Shown piece after piece: positions 1-6,001 of a DNA stretch of 6,001 nt; the stretch's first letter is position 1, and every line of letters starts with the position of its first letter. The position numbers and the translations under genes were made by a program. Below the pieces are notes generated by a model that was given only the letters and a program-made list of their open reading frames with translations, did no database searches and was not told the origin of the DNA. Source of the stretch: Bacteroidota bacterium (GTDB lineage Bacteria; Bacteroidota; Bacteroidia; NS11-12g; UBA9320); NCBI GenBank assembly GCA_003484585.1, contig DNBZ01000239.1, positions 1-6,001 of the forward strand. The letters are read 5' to 3'.

Positions 1-174
1 TCCTTTTTTTCTAAATTGGGTAACCTGTGCTAGTAAAATAGCTTCTGCTCCTAGGCTATCTGTTATTTGACTATAAGTAGTGTCTCCGTCTATTGCTAAT
101 GCTAAGGTGTAGCTCTGCCCTTTGGCTACAAATGCCATAAGTATTAAGATGAAAATTGGGATAACTTTGTGCAC
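1..174 (-). CDS. Exported protein, N-terminal fragment (possibly BamA/TamA-type outer-membrane protein)
   Basis: Only the first 58 codons are in the window; the frame is open to the left edge. From a GTG at 174-172 the protein begins HKVIPIFILILMAFVAKGQS: a short basic start, a hydrophobic core of about 15 residues and a likely signal-peptidase site near AKG|QS, so it is exported. The first in-frame ATG (138) would cut the hydrophobic core, and an in-frame TAG lies upstream, so GTG is preferred. The mature part starts SYTLALAIDGDTTYSQ and ends in a helix-like stretch finishing QFRKKG. That layout resembles the N-terminal POTRA-like region of Bacteroidota BamA/TamA-family proteins, but the fragment is too short to be sure; it could be any periplasmic or outer-membrane protein. 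It is transcribed away from hemW, with 51 bp between the two start codons. Confidence 0.6.
   Translation of the reverse strand, partial: MHKVIPIFILILMAFVAKGQSYTLALAIDGDTTYSQITDSLGAEAILLAQVTQFRKKG
162..169 (+). promoter_or_regulatory. Candidate -7 promoter element for hemW
   Basis: The plus strand reads TAACTTTG, an exact TAnnTTTG match, lying inside the first codons of the leftward gene. Transcription would begin near 174-176, giving hemW a leader of about 50 nt. No TTG stands at the proper -33 distance, so support is only the -7 match and its position. It points towards the opposite-strand candidate at 187-194. Confidence 0.3.
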
Positions 175-186
175 TAGCTTAGCGTA

Positions 187-194
187 CAAAGATA
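187..194 (-). promoter_or_regulatory. Candidate Bacteroidota promoter (-7 element) for the leftward exported-protein gene
   Basis: Read on the minus strand this is TATCTTTG, an exact match to the Bacteroidota -7 consensus TAnnTTTG. A TTG lies 16 nt upstream (near 211-213), slightly closer than the usual spacing for the -33 element. Transcription would start near 180-182, only 6-8 nt before the GTG at 174, giving an almost leaderless message. The element match is seen; promoter function is inferred. Confidence 0.45.
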
Positions 195-225
195 AACGAT
201 TATCTACACTCAACTAGTATAGCCA

Positions 226-1353
226 TTGGCTGGAATATACATACATATCCCATTTTGTAAGAAAGCTTGCTTCTACTGCGATTTTCATTTTTCGGTATCT
301 TTTCAGCAAAAAGACGAAGTGGTTGCTTCGCTTATTAAAGAGCTTAAGGAAAGGAAAAATTTTATAGGGCAAGAAGAAGTGAAGACGATATACTTTGGAG
401 GAGGGACTCCAAGTGTGCTGAGTGCGGGCAATATTTCTGAAATTTTGAAAGAAGTATATGCTCAATATACCGTAAATGATAATGCGGAAATCACCTTCGA
501 ATGTAATCCAGATGACCTTAGTAAAGAATATCTAGTAGGACTAAAGGAGTGCGGAGTAAATAGACTGAGTATTGGTATACAAAGCCTAAATGATGAATCC
601 TTGACTTGGATGAATAGGAGTCATAACGTAACACAAGCACTGCAAGCGATAGATTCTGCTGCTGCTTTTGGCTTTCGCGATATGAGTATAGACTTGATCT
701 ATGGAATCCCCATGCTAACAGAGGATGAATGGAGACAGACCTTGAAACGAGCTTTGGCTATGCCGATAAACCACTTGTCTGCCTATAGTCTTACATTAGA
801 AGAAAACACACCCTATAATAAGCTAGTAGAGCAAAAAAAATACAAGAAACCCAATGATGATGATGCTTCTCGCCATTTTGAAATATTGCTAGAAGAAATA
901 AAACTAGCAGGGTGGGAGCACTATGAAGTGTCTAATTTTTGCAAAGCCGGTAACTACTCTAAGCATAATACTGCCTACTGGCAGAATGTAAAATATCTAG
1001 GAATAGGACCTTCTGCTCATAGTTTTGATGGGAGGGGCAGGCACTGGAATGTACGGAGTAATAAAGAGTATATTCAGAAAACACAAGCAGGTGAGTCAGT
1101 CTCAGAAAGTGAAGAACTAAGCACGAAGGACATAGTGAATGAAACTCTACTTACGGGCTTGAGAACGAAATGGGGTGTTAACTTAGCAGAAGTAAAGGAG
1201 CAATATGAATATGATATTGCGGCTACGAACCAAACTCAAATAATGGAGTGGCAGCAAAAAGACTGGTTAGAGATGAAGGATGGAGTTTTAAGACTTCGAG
1301 CAGATGGTTTTCTATTTGCAGACTATATAGCGAGTGAGTTGTTTGTTCTATAA
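226..1353 (+). CDS. hemW: Radical SAM heme chaperone HemW
   Basis: HemW is a cytoplasmic radical-SAM protein that binds a [4Fe-4S] cluster and heme and is thought to deliver heme to hemoproteins such as respiratory cytochromes. It is often mislabelled as oxygen-independent coproporphyrinogen III oxidase (HemN). The 375 residues are the usual HemW length. Seen here: the cluster motif C11-x3-C15-x2-C18, followed by D19-F20 where true HemN has a fourth cysteine at position 20; the SAM-binding GGGTPS at 58-63; a RLSIGIQS segment; HNTAYW at 247-252, matching the HemW HNxxYW motif; then YLGIGPSAHSF; and a C-terminal HemN_C-like region. The start is TTG at 226: an in-frame TAG ends at 222, only CCA lies between, and the cluster motif begins ten codons later, so no ATG or GTG is possible. 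No Shine-Dalgarno sequence is visible. The stop is 3 bp from the stop of the convergent AsmA gene. Confidence 0.96.
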   Translation: MAGIYIHIPFCKKACFYCDFHFSVSFQQKDEVVASLIKELKERKNFIGQEEVKTIYFGGGTPSVLSAGNISEILKEVYAQYTVNDNAEITFECNPDDLSKEYLVGLKECGVNRLSIGIQSLNDESLTWMNRSHNVTQALQAIDSAAAFGFRDMSIDLIYGIPMLTEDEWRQTLKRALAMPINHLSAYSLTLEENTPYNKLVEQKKYKKPNDDDASRHFEILLEEIKLAGWEHYEVSNFCKAGNYSKHNTAYWQNVKYLGIGPSAHSFDGRGRHWNVRSNKEYIQKTQAGESVSESEELSTKDIVNETLLTGLRTKWGVNLAEVKEQYEYDIAATNQTQIMEWQQKDWLEMKDGVLRLRADGFLFADYIASELFVL

Positions 1354-1356
1354 GGT

Positions 1357-3819
1357 TTACTCATCCCACACATCATCGTAGTTTTTAGTTTCTACGGTTT
1401 CTTCTTCCAATGTACCTTCCCCTTTTAGAGCCTGTATAAACTTTTTCTTTTCTTTAGTTAACTCTTCAGCTACGTTTTCTTTTACTATAGTTCTGTCGTA
1501 GCTTATTTTCAGATTGTCTGGTGTTCCTTCCATCAGCACGTATGCTGTAAGACCTCCTTTTGTGTTTTTCTCTATTCTTTTTTCAGCTTTCTTAGCGATC
1601 CAGTTCGCTTTGGTAGCTAGCAGTTCGGCTACACTTATACCCATACTATATTTCATATAGTTTTCGAAGGTGTGCGTCCCCTCTATCTCTAGATTCATAG
1701 CGTTATTCTCTATCATCATACGTGGGATAAAGATGGTTTGATCAAAAATTTCTATGGTGTTTTTGAGAGTCTTAAACTTGACATTTTCCAGGTCCTTTAT
1801 ATGGACAAATGAGGAAAGTTTTTTGAGTGGTTCGTAGCCAATAAGAGCTCCGTTTTCTATAGTAACATTGGCTTTTGCATATAGCTTTGGCATTATAGGT
1901 TTTAGATTTTGGTCCAGTATCACCTTGGCTAGTATGGAGCCGCTCAATGTGCCGCTGAGGTGCTCAGAGGTAATCTCGCTTTGCTCGAAATTGTTAAACT
2001 GCTTAAAGAGTTGTGAAATATTGATTTTGTCTATTTCGGTAGTAATGTCGAGCAAATGATTGTCACCCCATTTTCTTATGGTAATGCCTGCCAGCGTGTT
2101 TCCTTCCAGTGCTTCTATTTGGCACTTAGGCATGGAGATATTCATCTTGTCAGAAATCAATGTGCCCGTCATAGACTTAGCCGAGAAATCATTGTAATGG
2201 AAATCGGTAAGTGTTGTAGCCAGTTTTAAGTTAATAGGGAATAGCTCGCTGCTAGACTTAGGATCACCTGTGGCATCCGAGGTACTGTATAGTTCATTCA
2301 CTACTAGATTATTCGCTTTTAGTTCTCCTACCATGCTAGCGTCGGAGTTTTCGTTGAGCATACTTTGGTAGTTTTCTATATACCCACGCAGTGTGCCTGT
2401 AGTGTTATTGTAAGCAAAGTCTGATTGGTTCACTACTAACTTTCCGTCATTGGCACTTATGTCTATGTTTACATGCTGTACATCTAACGCTGGGTTATTA
2501 AGTTTTCCCTTTAAGTTTTCTACTAAAAATTGTCCAGAGAAACGGAGAGAGTTGGGAGCTATCTGAGCATTGCCTATATCGTATGTTAGAGCAAGTTTTC
2601 CGTCTGTTTTTAGCGTGCCATCTGTTGGCAGGAAAGAACTATTTTCTATTAGTCCAAAGATAAATTGTGCATCTAAATTGGTTTTGCCTTCCCATTGTAT
2701 GGCTGGCATTTCAAAGTTTTTTACTGCTAGATTTCCGCTCAGTGTGTTCTTGCCACTTTTTGCCATACTCAGTTTACAAGTGGCAGATGCAGAAGATGAG
2801 TTACTCACGTTTGGCATCTGAAGTTCCCCAGAGGCTTCTATACCATCTAGACTTATATTTTCTCCCACTATAGTAAGAGAAGTATTTTGTAATTGGTAAT
2901 CAAAGCCAAAAGCTGGACTATTAATTCCATCTGTTTTCCCTTTGAAATAGCCGTCAATTGCTACATGTCCTTCGAGTTTAATCCTATCCAGGGATTGAGT
3001 AATACTGGCTGGAAGAACACTTAGAAGTGATTGTACAGTGGTATTATCATTGGCAAAGGTGATATCTACATTGGAAGAGTTGCCATAACCTATTGTGCCT
3101 TTAGTGGTTAGATTAATGGCCTCTATAGCTATGTCGCTTTGTGATATAATGACTTGCTCCTTGTCGGTAACTACGTCTATCGCTGTGTTTATTTTTAGGT
3201 TACGTCTTGCTACGTATACATCATCTGCTGAGGCTATAAAAGCACTATCAAGAGTGGTTTTTACTTTTAGCGACGTGCTGTTTTCTTCGTATTTTAAAGT
3301 AAGTGTAGTGCTGGGGGAGTAGGCATTACTTTTAAACTTAGATGGTGTATGCTCATAAGCTATATCGCAGTTTATTAGTTTAAGGGTTTTTATTTCAAAA
3401 CTGACTCCTCCAGAGCTAGTATCTGAGCTTGGTTTTGTGATTTCGTAGTTGGTGGTTTTATTAAGATCTGCAGCTCGTATAGCTCCGTTTCTTACTGTAA
3501 CCCCATCTATGAGATACTCGCCCTTGTATAGTTTCATAATGTCTACAAAGAGGTTTAGCTCCTGGGCTTCTAGCAAATACTTCTTGTAGTACGGTGTGCT
3601 TTCGGCAATACTTACATCGCTAAACCTAACGCCTAAGTTAGGGAAGTCTCTAATGCCAGATACGGTAATATCACCTACTTTCACTTCTACAGCGAGCGAT
3701 TTATTGATTTCACGCACTAGAATGGGCTTTATGTTGGTATAAAAATAGAATACTACTCCTCCTATGACTAGTGTCAATAGAATGGAGATGACAGCTGCTA
3801 TTTTTAAAAATCGTTTCAC
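1357..3819 (-). CDS. AsmA-family envelope protein
   Basis: This 820-residue protein has a basic N-terminus (KRFLK), one transmembrane helix at about residues 7-27, and then a long beta-rich periplasmic body, so it should be anchored in the inner membrane with nearly all of its mass in the periplasm. The N-terminal region (roughly 30-120), with an early VGDITVSGIRDFPNLGVRF-type segment and the phrase VTVRNGAI, is typical of AsmA-family N-termini. The AsmA C-terminal-type domain covers roughly 610-740, with IENGALIGYEPLKKL at about 654-668 and MNLEIEGTHTF at about 708-718. A charged helix and an acidic tail (about 775-820) close the protein. AsmA/TamB-like proteins are linked to outer-membrane homeostasis and are thought to bridge phospholipids between membranes; the substrate here is unknown. 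The start is GTG at 3819-3817; the next in-frame methionine is far beyond the membrane helix. No Shine-Dalgarno sequence or clear TAnnTTTG is seen upstream; the nearest is a one-mismatch TTCATTTG at 3836-3843. Confidence 0.9.
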   Translation of the reverse strand: MKRFLKIAAVISILLTLVIGGVVFYFYTNIKPILVREINKSLAVEVKVGDITVSGIRDFPNLGVRFSDVSIAESTPYYKKYLLEAQELNLFVDIMKLYKGEYLIDGVTVRNGAIRAADLNKTTNYEITKPSSDTSSGGVSFEIKTLKLINCDIAYEHTPSKFKSNAYSPSTTLTLKYEENSTSLKVKTTLDSAFIASADDVYVARRNLKINTAIDVVTDKEQVIISQSDIAIEAINLTTKGTIGYGNSSNVDITFANDNTTVQSLLSVLPASITQSLDRIKLEGHVAIDGYFKGKTDGINSPAFGFDYQLQNTSLTIVGENISLDGIEASGELQMPNVSNSSSASATCKLSMAKSGKNTLSGNLAVKNFEMPAIQWEGKTNLDAQFIFGLIENSSFLPTDGTLKTDGKLALTYDIGNAQIAPNSLRFSGQFLVENLKGKLNNPALDVQHVNIDISANDGKLVVNQSDFAYNNTTGTLRGYIENYQSMLNENSDASMVGELKANNLVVNELYSTSDATGDPKSSSELFPINLKLATTLTDFHYNDFSAKSMTGTLISDKMNISMPKCQIEALEGNTLAGITIRKWGDNHLLDITTEIDKINISQLFKQFNNFEQSEITSEHLSGTLSGSILAKVILDQNLKPIMPKLYAKANVTIENGALIGYEPLKKLSSFVHIKDLENVKFKTLKNTIEIFDQTIFIPRMMIENNAMNLEIEGTHTFENYMKYSMGISVAELLATKANWIAKKAEKRIEKNTKGGLTAYVLMEGTPDNLKISYDRTIVKENVAEELTKEKKKFIQALKGEGTLEEETVETKNYDDVWDE

Positions 3820-3967
3820 GTGTTGTACAGAAAGGCAAATGAATGTATAAATATGCCCTCTTAGTAGTAAAACGAATCAACAGTACACAATGATGTGTCC
3901 AGTATATAAAAAATTAATAAATAAAGGTGTGGTGTTTATTAAAAAAGTCTTGAAAATGCTAGAGTTA

Positions 3968-3987
3968 ATTAAAGTGGGAACTTTAAT
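3968..3987. repeat. Perfect 8-bp inverted repeat with GGGA loop
   Basis: ATTAAAGT (3968-3975) and ACTTTAAT (3980-3987) are exact reverse complements around GGGA. On the plus strand the RNA loop GGGA fits the stable GNRA tetraloop class; on the minus strand it would be UCCC. An outer AGT/ACT pair (3963-3965 with 3991-3993) could lengthen the stem across an internal loop. No T-run follows directly on either strand (a minus-strand T6 at 3946-3941 is about 22 nt away), so it is not a standard intrinsic terminator. It could lie in the AsmA leader or be the old 3' end of the decayed regulator. Confidence 0.6.
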
Positions 3988-4039
3988 GGTACTAAGTTAT
4001 TTATGTTTATGTCAGTTGCTGAGAACGGATACGTTTGTA

Positions 4040-4303
4040 TCAGCACTGTTTCAGAAAATGCTCTTGAAATCTTAGCTGCAGACCTCTTACAAGTTGAACG
4101 CCATCCTTCATATAGTGAAAGTTAAAACAACCTGTATTTAAAAATCCAATATAATTACAGTGATCTCCCTCTTTAAGAAATATTTCCCCCTTTTTTTATT
4201 GTCTTGTTTTCACAGACTCTGATAAGGCTAACCATTCAACCTCTTCTGAATCTATAAGTTCTCTTACTGTAATTTGAAATTTGTCTATTAAAATTTGTTC
4301 TTT
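4040..4303 (-). pseudogene. Crp/Fnr-family transcriptional regulator, broken N-terminal half
   Basis: One minus-strand frame gives 35 residues (KEQILIDKFQI... to ...ESVKTRQ), a TAA at 4198-4196, and then 51 more residues in the same frame to a TGA at 4042-4040. The second part starts KKGEIFLKEGDHCNYIGFLN and continues TGCFNFHYMKDGVQ. This is the start of the cyclic-nucleotide-binding-type domain of Bacteroidota Crp/Fnr regulators, where KKGExFLKEG, GCF and a (Y/L)xKDG turn are typical. The TAA sits just before KKGE, where family members usually have a hydrophobic codon, so one TTA-to-TAA change would explain it. No ATG, GTG or TTG opens the frame; TAA (4306-4304) precedes the first lysine. 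After the TGA, a neighbouring frame gives ADTNVSVLSN down to about 4015, a possible frameshifted continuation. The rest of the domain and the DNA-binding helix-turn-helix are not found. It starts 25 bp downstream of the barrel-protein gene on the same strand. Sequencing error could account for one lesion but not for all of them. Confidence 0.72.
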
Positions 4304-4328
4304 TTAATATAAGTGTATGTTGGTTTTT

Positions 4329-5690
4329 CTAGTAATTAAAAGTAAATCCGACCGACGGCATCCAAGCTGCTGAAATATTTTTAAATTGATTTATCGAATT
4401 TGTTCCATGTCTTTGAATCCCAATGGTACAAAAGGTAATAATCATCACTTTTTCATTTAGTTTGAAGCCAGCATAAGGAGCAAATCGGGCACTCAAGAAA
4501 TTATTGAACCGCTTTTCACTTTGTGCATAGTTTACAATTCTAGAATCATCTTTCAATAGTCGACCATTCTGACTTAAAACCAGAGAATAACTTACACCCA
4601 GATCCATTCCTAGTCGAAAACGCTCGATATCTTTAGACATTCCAAGTTGTACTGGCAACGTCATAATTGATGCCGTATTGATATGCCGAACAGTCCTGAT
4701 GTTTTGGACTAACACTTGCTCTTGGTCAATTTCTGACAGCGATTCTGAAAGAAGAACCTTGTCAAACTGATCTTTCCACTCTACATATTCCATTCCCACG
4801 CTCACATTCCAATTCTTACCTTGTTTGATTCGGACAAGGCCACCAATAGAATAACCAGGATACACTGATAGACTTTGATTTAAGCTATCCACATAATCAG
4901 AATTCCCGTTTTTAAAATTGCGTTGTAACAATACCGCACCCCCATAAATCTCCCACGAAAGGGTATTCTTTGAAATTAGTGGCGTACTTTTTTTAAGTGT
5001 CGGTGGTTCATTTGGTTTTGGGGATATGGCAAGTTGATCAATAATAAGTGGGCTTATTCTTTTCACCAACCCAGTATCAGCGGTGTATTTCCCAACTAAT
5101 TTCGGATTTGCTGAATCCGCTACAGAAAAAATTTCTGTAGCAAAAGATAATGCCTCAATATTTTTATCGCGGTATACGTTTTTCTGTTCTCCTTCTTTAT
5201 TTGGTTCTAATTGGCTAAAAAAAGAACTTGCGTTACTCGGGATTCCAGTGAAACCTCTTCGATTTTGAAGGTCACTATCCTGTTCTCCAAAATCATTGCT
5301 AGCATCCTCAATAATATGGAGTGCAGCAGTTTCTCCTTCACCTTCCGTTAGAGAAGTAACTGATGAGGGAGTATTTTCTTTTAGACTTGCTGATGAACTA
5401 TCGTAGTGAGTTGTGCTTAAAATTTGAGATAGGAATTGGTCTGTCTTAGGTTTTATTCTTGGTAAATTGGGAGAAGAAGAAACTTTATTTATACGTATTA
5501 ATATCCAGATTGAGCCGATCGTCATTAAAGACAGGAAAAACCAAATGAACGTAAAGCGTCTTTTCTTGCTTAGTGCTTTTACTGGATAAATTGTCTTTGA
5601 AATACCATTCCATAAAGCTTCGCTATCAATCCTTTCCATTGAAGTGGACTGTGCTAGTCTATTTTTTATTTCTTGTTCTAGTTTATCCAT
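4329..5690 (-). CDS. Single-pass membrane protein with anti-sigma-like head and outer-membrane beta-barrel-like C-terminus
   Basis: Residues 1-45 are a charged, helical cytoplasmic head with an ALWNGI segment (25-30) and a KKRR cluster (42-45). This resembles the short heads of Bacteroidota proteins encoded next to ECF sigma factors. One transmembrane helix follows at about 46-66; the positive charges before it place the N-terminus inside, and no clear signal-peptidase site follows. Residues about 67-245 are a Ser/Thr/Pro/acidic linker of low complexity. Residues about 246-453 have alternating strand patterns (WEIYGGAVLLQRNF, NWNVSVGMEYVEW, FRLGMDLGVSYSLVL) and end GFTFNY with a terminal aromatic, as in PorT-like or OmpA-like outer-membrane barrels. 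The ATG at 5690 lies 3 nt after the sigma-factor stop, so the two should be co-transcribed and the protein probably controls that sigma. The exact role, the barrel fold and the anti-sigma activity are inferred. It could instead be a periplasmic beta-rich sensor that does not insert in the outer membrane. Confidence 0.85.
   Translation of the reverse strand: MDKLEQEIKNRLAQSTSMERIDSEALWNGISKTIYPVKALSKKRRFTFIWFFLSLMTIGSIWILIRINKVSSSPNLPRIKPKTDQFLSQILSTTHYDSSSASLKENTPSSVTSLTEGEGETAALHIIEDASNDFGEQDSDLQNRRGFTGIPSNASSFFSQLEPNKEGEQKNVYRDKNIEALSFATEIFSVADSANPKLVGKYTADTGLVKRISPLIIDQLAISPKPNEPPTLKKSTPLISKNTLSWEIYGGAVLLQRNFKNGNSDYVDSLNQSLSVYPGYSIGGLVRIKQGKNWNVSVGMEYVEWKDQFDKVLLSESLSEIDQEQVLVQNIRTVRHINTASIMTLPVQLGMSKDIERFRLGMDLGVSYSLVLSQNGRLLKDDSRIVNYAQSEKRFNNFLSARFAPYAGFKLNEKVMIITFCTIGIQRHGTNSINQFKNISAAWMPSVGFTFNY
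5103..5141. repeat. Two abutting inverted repeats inside the barrel-protein gene
   Basis: The left repeat pairs CGGATT (5103-5108) with AATCCG (5114-5119) around TGCTG. The right repeat pairs GCTACAGAAA (5119-5128) with TTTCTGTAGC (5132-5141) around AAA. The two share base 5119. Both lie in the linker-coding part of the 453-residue gene (residues about 184-198, ATEIFSVADSANPKL), and the frame stays open. In the mRNA, read right to left, the 10-bp hairpin comes first and the 6-bp hairpin second. No T-run follows, so neither is a typical terminator. The pairing is seen directly; any role is unknown. Confidence 0.7.
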
Positions 5691-5693
5691 TTT

Positions 5694-6001
5694 TCAACCT
5701 ATTCTATATACATAATCTCCAAGAAGCGAATTCAAACTTTTGGGTTTCGTTTGGAGCCATGACCTTGCTCTTGATAATCTCTTTCTACTCAAGCTTATTT
5801 TTATTCCAAGCATTTCAGCAACCTCTTCATGGCTGAAATCGTCTATGACAAATAACATAAATACCTCAGAATACTTCTGTGGCATCGTTTTTAAAAACTG
5901 GATGAGTTCCTTATTGCTCAATTGGCTCATAATCGAGGAGTCTAAAAACTTTTCCTGTTTGTCTAAATCAAAATAGGTAATCTGCATCCCAATAGTTGTG
6001 C
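5694..6001 (-). CDS. ECF-type RNA polymerase sigma factor, C-terminal part
   Basis: The frame is open through the right edge, so the start and region 2 (the -10-binding part) lie outside; the ATG at 5987 is probably internal. About 102 codons are present. They carry a sigma region 4: SNKELIQFLKTMPQKYSEVF, then a helix-turn-helix with SHEEVAEMLGI and SRKRLSRARSWL, which fits the usual (Y/F)SxEE(I/V)AEMLGI...SRxxLxRAR pattern that contacts the -35 region. ECF factors are about 170-200 residues, so roughly half is missing. The stop TGA (5696-5694) is 3 nt before the ATG of the membrane-anchored barrel protein, an arrangement typical of a sigma factor and its regulator. The promoter lies beyond the window and the target regulon is unknown. 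Confidence 0.88.
   Translation of the reverse strand, partial: TTIGMQITYFDLDKQEKFLDSSIMSQLSNKELIQFLKTMPQKYSEVFMLFVIDDFSHEEVAEMLGIKISLSRKRLSRARSWLQTKPKSLNSLLGDYVYRIG

Larger units (their letters stand above)
3820..4328. other. Gene-free interval with a decayed regulator and a hairpin
   Basis: This 509-bp interval lies between the AsmA start and the end of the barrel-protein gene and holds no intact gene that I can support. Its right part (about 4040-4303) is a broken Crp/Fnr-family gene on the minus strand. A perfect hairpin stands at 3968-3987. A small inverted repeat, ACACA/TGTGT around ATGA, lies at 3885-3898. The left part, about 3820-3965, is very A/T-rich and must contain the AsmA leader and promoter, but only a one-mismatch -7 element (3836-3843, minus) is visible. 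No tRNA or known riboswitch was recognised. Confidence 0.7.

Noticed and set aside
226..1353. Calling this gene hemN (coproporphyrinogen III dehydrogenase).
   Set aside because: The fourth cysteine of the HemN CxxxCxxCxC motif is phenylalanine here and the HNxxYW motif is present, which marks HemW.
1377..1396. CGTAG/CTACG inverted repeat just past the hemW stop, as a possible terminator.
   Set aside because: It has only a 5-bp stem, a 10-nt loop and no following T-run, and lies in AsmA coding sequence; too weak to call.
3836..3843. TTCATTTG on the minus strand as the AsmA -7 promoter element.
   Set aside because: It has one mismatch to TAnnTTTG and no TTG at the -33 distance; noted but not called as a promoter.
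3890..4075. A 61-codon plus-strand reading frame with a hydrophobic middle.
   Set aside because: It spans the 3968-3987 hairpin, runs antisense into the Crp/Fnr relic, has no visible promoter element and resembles no family I know.
3973..4125. A plus-strand frame with a plausible-looking composition (ENGYVCISTVSENALEIL...).
   Set aside because: It is the antisense of the Crp/Fnr relic, and the minus-strand reading matches a known domain far better.
4271..4298. Three copies of AATTTG, two of them within an 8-bp direct repeat (AAATTTGT).
   Set aside because: This is low-complexity A/T sequence inside the regulator relic and is explained by its codons; there is no array structure.
5573..5836. 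An 87-codon plus-strand frame rich in hydrophobic residues.
   Set aside because: It is a shadow antisense to the sigma factor and barrel-protein genes, and straddles their junction.

Overview
The window is AT-rich DNA that looks like chromosome of a member of the Bacteroidota. The reasons are: HemW and AsmA-family proteins of the form usual in that phylum; no clear Shine-Dalgarno sequence before any of the starts; two exact matches to the Bacteroidota -7 promoter element TAnnTTTG; and an ECF sigma factor followed directly by a membrane-anchored protein with an outer-membrane barrel-like C-terminus. Genus cannot be read from the sequence.

Layout, left to right. (1) 1-174, minus: the N-terminus of an exported protein that runs off the left edge, possibly a BamA/TamA-type outer-membrane protein. 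(2) A 51-bp divergent gap with facing promoter candidates. (3) 226-1353, plus: hemW, a radical-SAM heme chaperone with a forced TTG start. (4) 1357-3819, minus: a large AsmA-family envelope protein with a GTG start, ending only 3 bp from the end of hemW. (5) 3820-4328: a 509-bp stretch without an intact gene. It contains the broken front half of a Crp/Fnr-family regulator (minus strand, about 4040-4303) and a perfect 8-bp hairpin with a GNRA-type loop. (6) 4329-5690, minus: a 453-residue protein with a short cytoplasmic anti-sigma-like head, one inner-membrane helix, a long Ser/Thr/acidic periplasmic linker and a beta-barrel-like C-terminus. (7) 5694-6001, minus: the C-terminal part (region 4) of an ECF sigma factor that enters from the right edge and ends 3 nt before the barrel gene starts.

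How the genes may work together. The sigma factor and barrel protein form a tight two-gene unit. The arrangement suggests that envelope sensing and sigma control sit in one polypeptide reaching from cytoplasm to outer membrane, instead of the usual separate FecR-type anti-sigma and TonB receptor. The left half is housekeeping: heme handling (hemW) and envelope/lipid homeostasis (AsmA, and perhaps the partial outer-membrane gene). The decayed Crp/Fnr gene between the halves suggests that this junction is an evolutionarily loose site.

The best candidate for something poorly described is the sigma plus fused anti-sigma/barrel pair. The most unusual nucleotide-level signal is a pair of abutting inverted repeats inside the linker-coding part of that gene.
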